Source: Saussurea involucrata
Lineage: Eukaryota > Streptophyta > Magnoliopsida > Asterales > Asteraceae
DNA: 64,000 bases
Assembly (NCBI GenBank): GCA_033807775.1
Contig: CM066314.1
Span: 94,900,929 to 94,964,928, forward strand
Direction: 5' to 3'
A program made the position numbers and the translations under genes. The stretch's first letter is position 1. Each line of letters starts with the position of its first letter. Shown here piece after piece: positions 30,100 to 39,751 of the stretch. The notes under the pieces were generated by a model, which worked only from the letters and a program-made list of their open reading frames with translations, made no database searches and was not told the DNA's origin.

Positions 30100-30426
30100 C
30101 AGTTTGGCATAGAATAAATCCCTTTATTAAATCTATTTGGTGTGCTAGCATGGGAAATATGATTAGCTTCAAGCATATGCAATTCTAAAACATATAAGAA
30201 TATTTTGCTCTACTCACACTATTTGTCCAAAATCAGAATTTTCACAAATTTACGGGTTTATCGCGACTTTGTATTTTCCCAAGTTTCAAGAGATGTGTGC
30301 TCATTGGCAACTTTGCTTTTGTGCTCATTGGCATCTTTTGATTTGTGCACATTGGCATCTTTTGATTTTGTGCTCATTGGCATCTTTTGATCAAAAAGTT
30401 TAGTAAGAATAAGATACACCGTTAAA
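30100..30426 (-). repeat. Spacer of D with a short minisatellite
   Basis: Non-coding. 30295-30391 contains three to four copies of a 25-30 bp unit, TGCTCATTGGCATCTTTTGA, with variable spacing. The rest is AT-rich, without signals that I recognise. Confidence 0.65.
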
Positions 30427-30699
30427 CATGACTTTCTATCTGGTTCTATAGCAGGATTTGGGTCAGCAGATCCCAGACCAGTTGGCCTTAGGTGCTAGGT
30501 GTCAAGCACCCCTTAGAACTTAATTTCCCAAACCAGAAAGGCCACATCGATATATCTTAAACCCATTTGTACCAGTAAAACATGGCTTTCTATCTGGTTC
30601 TATTGCAGGATTTGGGTCAGCCGATCCCAGACCAGTTGATCTTAGGGACTAGGTGTCGAGCACCCCTTAGGACTTACTCTCCCAAACCAGAAAGGCCAC
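30427..30699 (-). repeat. Two 119-bp structured repeat units in D
   Basis: Unit 1 at 30427-30545 and unit 2 at 30581-30699, with about ten differences. Each starts CATGRCTTTCTATCTGGTT and ends AAACCAGAAAGGCCAC, so the two ends can pair (CTTTCT.GGTT with AACCAGAAAG). Inner parts such as GGTGCTAGGTGTCAAGCACC can form a further stem. Non-coding, between the 3' ORF and the stem-loop array. Confidence 0.72.
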
Positions 30700-31160
30700 A
30701 GGCACAAACTTTCAAACTAAATGATATTCTATATAAGTTCGAATTTCCATCACAAAATATGAATGATATCTCAATCACTTGGTTCTTAATCATAGTGCTT
30801 CCCCCATATTTTTGTTTCCATTCATCATTCTGATAAATAGGCTTTTTGAGCATTATATTCTATATAAATCCAGATTCACATAACTTTGAGCATTCATGTT
30901 TTGCTGACCTTTCGATTTATTTCAGAGGTGAAAGATGAAACAAATATAACTCAGATAAAACAAAAACACTTGTAAAATCATCTTTTAGCACACATTTAAT
31001 TCATTGAATGAAAATTGAAAATTGCATCTCATTGAATTAAATTTGTAAAGATTCAAGTTTTCAAATCAGTAGAAACAAATATAATCCAATGTTACCTTTT
31101 GCCACGTTCCTTGAAACAGAAAGATATAGCAGTTAAGGATATTACCTGAGAAGTGTGAGT
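30700..31160 (-). other. AT-rich spacer of D
   Basis: Non-coding, AT-rich. I see no conserved signal apart from scattered pyrimidine runs. Confidence 0.5.
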
Positions 31161-31357
31161 TCTAAACTGGTTTGTTTAGAAGTCTTAGTCTTTGAAGTAC
31201 GGGTCCTGAACTGAATTGTTCAGAAGCCATAGTCGTTGAAACACGGGTTTTGAACTGATATGTTCAAAAGCCAAAAACATTGAAGTACGGGTCCTAAACT
31301 GATATGTTTAGAAACCATTGTCGTTGAAGCACGGGTTTTGAACTGATATGTTCAAAA
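31161..31357 (-). repeat. Array of five stem-loops in element D, in the place of pol
   Basis: Five units with a period of about 44 bp. Stems in plus-strand reading: TCTAAAC/GTTTAGA (31161-31180), CTGAAC/GTTCAG (31206-31223), TTTTGAAC/GTTCAAAA (31248-31269), CTAAAC/GTTTAG (31294-31311), TTTTGAAC/GTTCAAAA (31336-31357). Loops are 6 bases, mostly TGATAT. Between stems runs a conserved tail, TTGAAGYACGGGT (on the element sense strand ACCCGTRCTTCAA), homologous to the GACTCGNNCTTCA tail of the B array. It lies just downstream of gag in the sense of the element. Confidence 0.82.
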
Positions 31358-31488
31358 GCCATCAATATTTGTCTCCCCCTTAATGGTACAAATATTTTCA
31401 AAAAATACGCCGCTTCTCTTCTGTTTTCAGTCATGCGTGTGATATGTATTTCAATTCAGTACAACACATGATGAACCTGCAAAACAGA
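31358..31488 (-). other. Gag-array junction of D
   Basis: In element sense: gag stop (31491-31489), seven bases, TGCAGG (31481-31476), then about 110 bp to the stem-loop array, including a polypurine-like AAGGGGGAGA at about 31371-31382. Confidence 0.6.
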
Positions 31489-33371
31489 TTAAGCAGATTT
31501 TGGTACCCAATGGCACTTGGGTCCTAGTGGGTTAGGTGTAGATTTCTTACAAGGAATACTGTAAGAACCATACCAATAAGAAGTATAATCTTTATGCACA
31601 AAATCATTTGATCCACGGTAAGAACAACAGATTTTCTTATGTGCCAACCTAATCAGATGATTTACAGAATGAATAGGATTAAGTTTAGCAGAAGATTTAC
31701 CTTTTGGCGCATTGTTCTTCTTTTCATTTGATGTGGATACAGATGATTTTGGCACTTCTTTCTTTGGAATTGTTGTGCCTTTGATTCTCCATTCCATCTT
31801 CACCCTCTTGAAGACTGGAACTTCTTCAGATTTGGAAGTATTAATTTTAGGCACCTTAAGAATATCAACCGATTTATCAAACAGAGGATTATAGAAAAGA
31901 TTAGAAGAACGAATCTGACCTTTTGAGAAATCTGTTGATCTTTTAAATTGTTTAGAAGGAATGTTTTTAAAACTTGAACTTGAAGCAGTTTTAAAAGAAC
32001 ATTCAGAATCATTTGAATCAACAAATGGAGTCTGAAAGATAGAATTATGACTAGCCTGCTTTGAGACATCTAATTTAAAAATGACGTCTTCAAGTTCTTT
32101 GACTTTGTTTATTAAAACATTTTTCTCTTTAGAAATTAGATCAAATTTCTTTTGGAGATCAGATTTGATCAACTGATCCTTCATAATATCAGCTGATAAA
32201 CCAGATAATCTTTTGGTAAGATTAAGAATCACATCTTCAAAATATACACGTTCCGATTCAAAATCTTTTTCCAAAAACTTTCTTTTATCAGTAATCTCTT
32301 TGAAAATTTCCATATTTTTCTTTTTAAGAGTTTTACTTTCCTTTTCAAAGAGATTTTTCTTTTCCGTGAAATCTTTTCTTTCCTTTTCCAAAAGATTTTC
32401 TAATTCAGAGATTTTCACGGAAAGTTCAGAACTTTTAATCTCAAAAAAATTTCGTTCAGTTTCAAATTTAGCTCTTTCTTTTTCGAGCTTGTCTTTTTCT
32501 AAAAATAAAACTTTCTCAAAGTCTGAAACTTGTTTTGAAAGTTTTATACATTTCAGCTCAGTCTCTTTCTTTTCTTCAAAAACTTTCTTTTCTTCAAAAG
32601 AAAAATTAGACAGTTTTCTCTTTAGATCGGCATTTTCTTTTTGAAGAGATGTTACTTTCTCTTGAAGATTCTCGATTTGATCGTGCAGACTTGAGTTGTC
32701 TTTCTTTGCTTCAAGATCTGCAATATAAACTTCAAGATCAGTTATTCTTTTAGTAAGTTTAGCATTTGAAGAAGAAATGTCTAAAATTTGTCTTTTCAGA
32801 TCAACATTTTCTTCTTCCAATGCTTTATTTAAAATAGGAGTTGAAGAATTTGAAGCATTATCTTTAACAGGACTTTCTGATATAGGAGATGTTTCTGATA
32901 AAATAACTTGTTGCAAAATTCCATTATTTGCCTTAGCTTTTTCAAGTGGCTTTGGAGGTGTTTTTGTTATTATGACTTGTTGCAACACTTCATTATTTGG
33001 TTTAACAGATACATGTGAATTAACAGATGTTTCTGTTATAATGACTTGTTGCAACTTTACATTTGCTGGTTTAACGAAAACTTTTGCAATTGGAGGAATC
33101 TCCTTTATCAGAGTTTGCTTCAAAACTTCCTTTTTCTCAATAGGTTTTATTGTTTTGAAACTCTTGTCATCAGATAATCCTAGACCCATTTTTGGATTAT
33201 AAAATCGTTTATCTTTTGGGTTGCTAGTCAACAAATTCAGCGTTTGCTCAGATTGGCCTCTTTTGTAATTTAAATCTTCAAGCTTCTTAATCTTTTCAAT
33301 TGCTTCTTTTCTTTCATCAGAAAGAACCTTGATTTTGAACTGAAAATCTATGTTTTCATCATTTAAATCAG
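31489..33371 (-). pseudogene. Gag of element D, coiled-coil part (after a frameshift)
   Basis: Minus strand, more than 600 codons of charged coiled coil (LKRQILDISSSNAKLTKR; FEKERNFFEIKSSELS-type heptads), ending in a WVPK motif (HWVPKSA) just before the stop. It is in a different frame from the upstream gag part. The switch is at a run of ten A (plus-strand T run near 33375-33384); one more A would keep the frame. The coiled coil matches the B gag-like ORF. Confidence 0.8.
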
Positions 33372-34988
33372 TTATTTTTTTTTTAACTCAGAAATTTCAG
33401 ATTCAAGTATTTTAACATTTGATCTAATAATTTCTTTCTCCTTTTCTCTATCTTCAGCTAAACACTTATAAAGAAGTGCTTCATCATGATATTTCAGCTT
33501 TGAGCTTTTCTCATCTTCATATTGCTTTTGCACTTTTTCAATTTTCTTTTGTGCCTTTTTAAATTTCTCGTTAAGCTCAAATATCACAACTTGCATTTCT
33601 TCATATTTATCAGTTTCAGTTTCAGATTCATTTACAGAATTATCAGAATAAAGAGAAGTGTTATCATAAAGAGAAGGATATAGAGATTGTACCTCTGATT
33701 CCAGATCTTCCTCATCAAGTTTAGCCATTAAACTGTGCTTCACTTGAGTGAAGTGAGCTTCTTCATCATCTGAAGAATCCATCAGCCATATTTCTTCTTC
33801 AGCATTTACTGGCTTTCCGGTTTCTTTGGCTTTTGCGAGATGTGCTTTACGCTGATAGTATTCAGAATCTTTAACTTTCTTCAACTGACAATCTCTGGCA
33901 AAATGACCCGGCTTACCGCAGTTATAGCAGTTTCGGTCATCCATATCCTTCTTTTCTTCCCTCTCCTTTTTCTCAACTTTCTCCTCTTTTTCTTCTTCCT
34001 TTTGATCCTTGTTCTCATACCTTTTCTCAAACCTTTTGTATCTGTTCACTTTGTTGTAATCAGGTTTGCTTTTTGAATGAAACTTCTTCTTTCCATATCT
34101 GTTTTGAAATCTTGTAGTTAACAAGGCTAATTTTTCAGCTATCTCACTCATTTCATCTCCAGAACTGTTGCTTTCATCATCATCATCAGAACTTATCTTC
34201 TTTTTGCTTAACCCAGAGATCAAAGCCTTTGTTTTCATCGCTCCACTTTTCTTGTGTTCACTTAGAAGGGCTAAAGATTCTTCAACCTTTTTCTCCTTTT
34301 CTTTGACCATTTTTACTTTTTCTTCATGTTGACCCAGAATGCTGAAAATATCGGTCAACTTTTCATCATCCATATCCCTTGACATTTGAAGCTGAATAGA
34401 GTATGAATCCCATTCCGGCAGTAAATTCTTGACAAACTTGTAATTAATCTCTGATTCAGACTTGTCAACTCCATTCCTTCTTAAATCATTCAGAATGATG
34501 TTGTAACGATCATAGGTATCCTTCAACGATTCTCCATCTCTAGCTTTAAACCCTTCATACGCATTGATGCTCTGATTCTTTTTGGTCTTCAATGATTTTG
34601 ATGAACCCTCAAACTGCCTTTCTAGCTCATCCCAAATATCCTTTGCTGAATTTCGGCTGTCTACGCGATTATAGATATTGTTTGGAATGGCCATAGTCAA
34701 GTATGTCAATGCTTGCTCATCAATTTCAACTCTAGCTTTATCAGCATCACTGTAATATTTGTATTCCTTTTCTATTCTTCTTGGAAGAATCTCTTGACTT
34801 GTTTCTGTTGCAGCAATGCCACCAACCTCTATGTAGGCTTTGTAAGGACCGTTCTGAATGGACAGCATAAGATCTCTGTTCTGATGATTCAAAAATTGAA
34901 TCATTCTCCTTTTCCATTGAGAATATTCTTCAGCTATCAATACCGGAGGCTTATTCTTAGAACCCATGCTCAGCATATCTCTCGACAT
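33372..34988 (-). CDS. gag: Gag of element D, N-terminal part
   Basis: 538 residues from ATG 34988 (MSRDMLSMGSK). The gag domain is clear (EEYSQWKRRMIQFLNHQ, IWDELERQFEGS, LLPEWDSY), homologous to the A gag. A complete CCHC knuckle, CYNCGKPGHFARDC, lies near residues 350-363. The acidic and coiled-coil region after it runs into an A10 tract and a stop. Gag is the only recognisable particle protein in D, since pol is absent. Confidence 0.85.
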   Translation of the reverse strand: MSRDMLSMGSKNKPPVLIAEEYSQWKRRMIQFLNHQNRDLMLSIQNGPYKAYIEVGGIAATETSQEILPRRIEKEYKYYSDADKARVEIDEQALTYLTMAIPNNIYNRVDSRNSAKDIWDELERQFEGSSKSLKTKKNQSINAYEGFKARDGESLKDTYDRYNIILNDLRRNGVDKSESEINYKFVKNLLPEWDSYSIQLQMSRDMDDEKLTDIFSILGQHEEKVKMVKEKEKKVEESLALLSEHKKSGAMKTKALISGLSKKKISSDDDDESNSSGDEMSEIAEKLALLTTRFQNRYGKKKFHSKSKPDYNKVNRYKRFEKRYENKDQKEEEKEEKVEKKEREEKKDMDDRNCYNCGKPGHFARDCQLKKVKDSEYYQRKAHLAKAKETGKPVNAEEEIWLMDSSDDEEAHFTQVKHSLMAKLDEEDLESEVQSLYPSLYDNTSLYSDNSVNESETETDKYEEMQVVIFELNEKFKKAQKKIEKVQKQYEDEKSSKLKYHDEALLYKCLAEDREKEKEIIRSNVKILESEISELKKK

Positions 34989-35924
34989 CTTCTGATAATT
35001 GGCTAGATAAACGATCGTTCAGAAGATAAAGCAGTTAGTGTAAAAAAAATTACACTTATGAGAATTTAATCAACATTCCTAAGAATTCGGATGCTCAATT
35101 CGGATGCTCAATTCGGATGATCAATTCGGATGATCAATTCGAATGCTCAATTCGGATGCTCAATTCGGATAATCAATTCGGACTTGATAGATTTCGAAAT
35201 CCTCCAATTCGAACTTAACAGCGTTCGAATTCACTCAATTCGGATTATGTTGAGTGCGAATTCACTCAATTCGAATGTAACTGGATTCGAATTCACTCAA
35301 TTTGAATTTACTTAGGTTCGAATTCACTCAATTCGAATGTAATAAGGTTCGAATTCACTCAATTCGAATGTAATAGGGTTCGAATTCTCTATGAATGTTC
35401 CGAATTCTCTTTGAATGATCCGAATTCACCAAGAATGATCCGAATTCTGCACTTCGAACACGAAAATCACTAAATCAGCCATAACTTTTTCAATTCTTGA
35501 TCAATTGTTATGAAATTTGCACAGATTTGTTCGAAATTTGATTCCACACACTTTCTTAGTTAATCACAAATCCTAATTCGATCAATTTAATCGAATTTTG
35601 ATCCAAAAATAGTAGAAAACGTTTTCGAACAAAAATGATATAAAATGATCAGATCTGCAAATTCTGTGCAGATGTTGGTGTTGATCCAAGAATTAAAGAT
35701 GTTCAGGAATCAAATCCGAGTGCAATGATGTCAAGAATCAATCCAAAAGATCAAAAATTAAAGAAAAGATGAAATCTGGATGAATAGTAAATGAAGAAGG
35801 GTTAGAATTCTTGATGAACAGTGATGAATAGTGATGAACACCCAATCCGAATTCTTCAGCTTTAGTGTAAAAAATCTTCAATTTGGTCTTCGATCTGCTT
35901 GAATCTTCTGTTTAGCTCTGATAC
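34989..35924 (-). repeat. Leader of D with TTCGGA/TTCGAA repeats
   Basis: Untranslated leader between PBS and gag. At 35084-35200 there are about eight copies of a 13-bp unit, AATTCGGATGCTC. At 35200-35460 a longer unit alternates TTCGAATTCACTCAATTCG in several copies. All are variations on the palindrome TTCGAA. The remainder is AT-rich with no ORF. Confidence 0.75.
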
Positions 35925-35936
35925 CAATTGTGAAAA
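35925..35936 (-). promoter_or_regulatory. Primer-binding site of D (tRNA-iMet)
   Basis: Plus-strand GCTCTGATACCA; on the minus strand TGGTATCAGAGC lies two bases after the LTR end TTTTCACA. Confidence 0.9.
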
Positions 35937-35938
35937 CC

Positions 35939-36141
35939 CAGATCTCTAGCAATAAGATATGAATGTAGTGAGAGAGAATCTAGAGAGCAAATATGTCATC
36001 CATGTATTGAGCTCAAAGGATTACAAAAGGTTTCTAAAAGATTACTAAAGCTTTCTAAAGTGTTACTTACAAATGAACTAGACAAGCCTATTTATACCCA
36101 TGACATACAAGGTATAAAGGCATTCACAATACTGTATAGAC
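35939..36141 (-). repeat. Truncated 5' LTR of D
   Basis: Matches bases 64-266 of the right LTR (37200-37465) in inverted orientation, with one difference by my reading (ATCTTATTG against ATCGTATTG). The first 60 or so bases of U3 are missing; the break is at GTATAGAC. Confidence 0.82.
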
Positions 36142-37199
36142 CCAAATAGATTTAATAAAGGGGTTGAAACTGAACATTTTTTAACTTGATATACAATGAT
36201 GACTTGTTCTTGCATCCAAACACATGCATTTGATTTCATTTGATTGAAAAATCTATTAAATTTCATAAAGTTGAATTTCTTTTGTAAAGTTTTCAAATGA
36301 TCAAATGTTTGTAGTTATAAAATAAAATTCAATGAATGTTATTTTCCTTGTGTAAATTTGTTTTAAAATTTGTGCTACAATTTCAAATACTGTACGTTAT
36401 TGAAATATATGCATACTTTCAGGGGGAGAAAATAAATTGCTCCAGAATTCTTATTTTGAGGGGGAGCAAGGTTATTCTGTAAGGAGGAGATTGTTAGCAA
36501 TACTCAAAGACACGACTGAAATTGAAAATGGTTTTCGATGATAATGATGCTCACTTTCATCGAAAAAGGGGGAGAAAAGATTAATTTCAATTTCATGTCA
36601 AAGAATTTTCAAGTCAAAGAGCTTTCAAGTCAAAGATTCGTTAACAAAGACTGAAGATCAGGGGAGAAGGATCATGTGAAGTCTAAATATTGCTGAATTT
36701 GGTTATCTTAGTTCTGAGTGGTTCTCGGAATGCGCTTACACCTAAAAGTTCAAAAATATAGACGATTTCGAATCCTTCATGATTCGAATTGCCCTGATTT
36801 CGAACCCTTCATGATTCGAATTGAGTGATTTCGGACCCTTCATGATTCAAATTGCCCTGATTTCGGACCTTTCTTGTTCCAACTTACTTGAATTCGAATC
36901 CTACTTGATCCGAATTGAGCTGATTTCGCATCCTCTAGCATCCGAATTGATGGTTTCGGATCTGCCTACATCCGAATTGATGATTTCGGATTCTTAAAGT
37001 TAATATGAGAACTAAGGTTCTTGCATCAAGAAGGATACGAGAAGTTACTGTTTGTTAAAGACTAATAAAGCTGTGAAGATCTGTTTTCATGTACAAGGCT
37101 TGAAGATAGTTTGATAAAGTGTCTGTTGAAGAAGATTGACTTTACAAAGAGCTGAAGACTGCTGTTATTTTTTTAAATCTTGAATCCAAAGGGGGAGAT
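36142..37199 (+). other. Segment E: plus-oriented 3' internal region of the same family
   Basis: Non-coding. It carries at least four polypurine tracts (36420, 36461, 36566 and 37187 regions) and an array of TTCGAATT/TCCGAATT words at 36765-36990, the same word as the D leader. It ends with CCAAAGGGGGAGAT directly before the LTR. No ORF of note. Confidence 0.7.
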
Positions 37200-37465
37200 T
37201 GTTAGAGCATTGTTGTATTCAAGATTTACTGTAAAGTCAATGTACTGTATGAGTCTATACAGTATTGTGAATGCCTTTATACCTTGTATGTCATGGGTAT
37301 AAATAGGCTTGTCTAGTTCATTTGTAAGTAACACTTTAGAAAGCTTTAGTAATCTTTTAGAAACCTTTTGTAATCCTTTGAGCTCAATACATGGATGACA
37401 TATTTGCTCTCTAGATTCTCTCTCACTACATTCATATCGTATTGCTAGAGATCTGGGTTTTCACA
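37200..37465 (+). repeat. Right LTR of the D/E composite
   Basis: 266 bp, TGTTAGAGC...TTTTCACA, in plus orientation. TATA box in GGGTATAAATAGG at about 37297-37309. Flanked on the right by the TSD AAGTG and the resumed gag of C. Confidence 0.85.
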
Positions 37466-38872
37466 AAGTGATCCTGCAGTTCCAGCCGCTAAGAATAGAC
37501 CTACTATTCCAGAAAGGCTGATTCCCAAGGAAATTCATATGTGGACTGATGAAGATAAGAAGAAAGTGGCTATCGACACCAAAGCCAGATCCATACTCTC
37601 CATGGCTCTTTCTGACGAAGTCTACCATTCCGTCATGAACCTGAAAACCTCAAAAGCTATGTGGGACACAATTTGTGTTCAGTATGAAGGTACTTCTGAA
37701 GTCCAGCACTCTCGAAAGATCAACCTAGTAAGACAGTACGAAAGCTTCATTTGTGGTAAGAATGAAACTCTCTATGAAGTACACCAACGTTTTAACTGCT
37801 TAATAATAGATCTGAAAACTGTTGGTAAGGAATATTCTAACTTTGAAGTACTGACAAAGTTCTTAGAATGTTTACCTGAAAGCTGGGACAGTTATTCTAT
37901 GTGTCTCAAGCTGTCAAATGATCTAAAATCAATGACCCTTTCTACCTTATATGGCACGATGCTGAATCATGAGCAATCGAGTCATCTTAAGAAGAATCTT
38001 GTAAAAGATTCGAAAAGCACCCCTGTTGCTTTAATCTCAGAGTCACCTTCCACTCAGCGATCGACTATCACTGTCACTGAGTTGGAAACTAACTCTGAAC
38101 GTTCATCAGACTCTGACGCTTCAGATGATGATGAAACTCTGGCATTCCTGGCTAATAAGTTCAGGCGATTTGCTAGAAAGAGTAATTTCAAAAGGAATAA
38201 ACCTCTTGCTATTACTGACAAGCCAAGATCATCAACCCCTGTTGATAAGGCTACTGCTACTTGCTATAACTATGAAAAGATAGGACATTTTGCTAGCGAG
38301 TGCAGGTCAAAGAAAGTCTCTAGACCCTCAGCTTTTCCCAAGAAAAACTTTACTCACAGGTTTAGAGATGAAAAATACAAAAAGCTGAAAGAAAGGTATT
38401 CAAAGCTGAAAACCTTTAAGAAGAAAGGCAAAGGCCTTATGGCTGACTATGATTGGGCTGCCTCTGACGAAGAAGAATCATCTGACTCTGAAGATGATGA
38501 TGAAGCCAATCTATGTCTCATGGCCAAACTTGAAGATGAGGAAGAAAATTCTGACATTCCCTCTACTTCAACCTCTGCTACTAAGGTATCACCTTCCTTC
38601 TTTACCAATATTTTAAATATTGATGAAGCTGATAGTCTTCGAAAGATCGATCTCCTGACTAGAAGTTTATATGAAGCCATGAATGGCAAAACTGTTGTTG
38701 GAAATCAAAACCTTGATCTCGCTTAACAGCTTAAAAACTGTCACCTTCAAATAGAAAATATTTCTAAAATTGAAGGAGATTTTAAAGATCAAGTTCACTT
38801 AAATCAGCTAGTCAAAATCGAGCGCGAAGAAGCTATCGCTGCATTAAAAGCTGAAAAAGCTACTGTTGATGG
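37466..38872 (+). pseudogene. Gag of element C, middle piece
   Basis: Main gag domain (DEVYHSVMNL, MWDTICVQYEG, LPESWDSYS). The first zinc knuckle reads CYNYEKIGHFASEC: the second Cys is Tyr and the conserved Gly is Glu, so zinc binding should be lost. Acidic patches follow. A TAA at 38724-38726 breaks the frame, which continues as coiled coil (QLKNCHLQIENISK) until element F interrupts at 38872. The frame joins 46656 in phase. Confidence 0.82.
38868..38872. other. Left target-site duplication of element F (GATGG)
   Basis: GATGG flanks F here and at 46656-46660. Confidence 0.92.
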
Positions 38873-39751
38873 TGTTGGGTTTTGTTCAAAACAAGATTTC
38901 AAAAAACATAATATTTGCAACGGAAGCTTAAAATCTTTAAACAACATTAAAACATTTTAACACCCACCAAGGATCCATTTGCATGAACATGAAAGATTAA
39001 AACACATACATAGGGGGTTTTAGAAAATACAACCTTTGTAGTCCTATGCAAAGTCTTCTAGTTTGATGAAGATGGTGATGGCAAGAACTCAAGGAAGAGT
39101 TCCTCTAGAGAAGTCCACCAACAAGCTCCAACACCTTTTGTATGCTAGTACCTTCTTGATGTTTGATGCAAAGAGAACTCCATAAACAACTCTACAATAG
39201 ACTTGAGAAGAAGAAGAACAAAAACACACACACTATGTGTGTGTTTTGGCCGAAATGGAGAGAGGAGGGAGAGAGAGTGTGTTGATTTCCTTTTTCAAGT
39301 GTTTTTCAAAATGTTGGTCAAAAGCTTTTTTTTTATAAGTAAGTTGTCAAGCAAGTATATTAATAAAATATACTTGCACATGCCCATCACATTGCCTCCC
39401 AAATTGACCAATCAAAGGGAACTAGGCCATGCAATGTTACAAAATAAACCTTGTAGTTTTAAGATGGTTAAATTTATATTTTAACTATCTTAAACTCTCT
39501 CCTCAAATCCCTCCTTACTATTTTAGTTACAAAATAAATCCATCATATGTATTATTTTATATAACCAAAATTTATTATTTGCATCTAATATTATAAATTA
39601 TATTCAATAATATAATTAATAATATTTATCAAGAATCAAAATTCTTATAAATATTAATTCGGTGTCTACTTGTTATTCGGTGTGACCCTGTAGGATCATA
39701 TATTACCGGTAATATTATTTTATAATCATTTTTGAGCATATGGAACCAACA
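38873..39751 (-). repeat. Left (3') LTR of element F
   Basis: 879 bp; plus strand TGTTGGGTT...ACCAACA. On the minus strand it is preceded by the polypurine tract AAGTGGGAGAT (plus-strand ATCTCCCACTT at 39752). Confidence 0.92.

Larger units (their letters stand above)
27990..37465. mobile_element. D/E composite: pol-less Sirevirus with inverted terminal LTRs
   Basis: Left to right: LTR in minus orientation (27990-28223), 3' ORF (-), spacer with repeats and stem-loops, gag (-), leader, PBS, truncated LTR (-) 35939-36141, then an abrupt switch to plus-oriented 3' internal sequence (36142-37199) and a plus-oriented LTR (37200-37465). A single 5-bp TSD (AAGTG) brackets the whole, so both outer ends are U5-type LTR ends, unlike a normal element. 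The right LTR and the truncated middle LTR are nearly identical (one difference over about 203 bp), while the left LTR belongs to a diverged relative. No pol domain is present. Confidence 0.78.

Noticed and set aside
32213..33202. Ser/Phe-rich plus-strand ORFs of 141-143 codons opposite the D gag
   Set aside because: They are the antisense of a Lys/Glu-rich coiled coil; such shadow frames stay open because of codon bias.
35084..35460. A centromeric or subtelomeric satellite
   Set aside because: The 13-bp units are limited to about 380 bp within the leader of D and match the word of the same element.
39203..39484. An ORF repeated in both LTRs of F (93 and 81 codons, ending in the same sequence)
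   Set aside because: It lies within the LTR on the antisense strand, differs by indels between the two LTRs and shows no domain.
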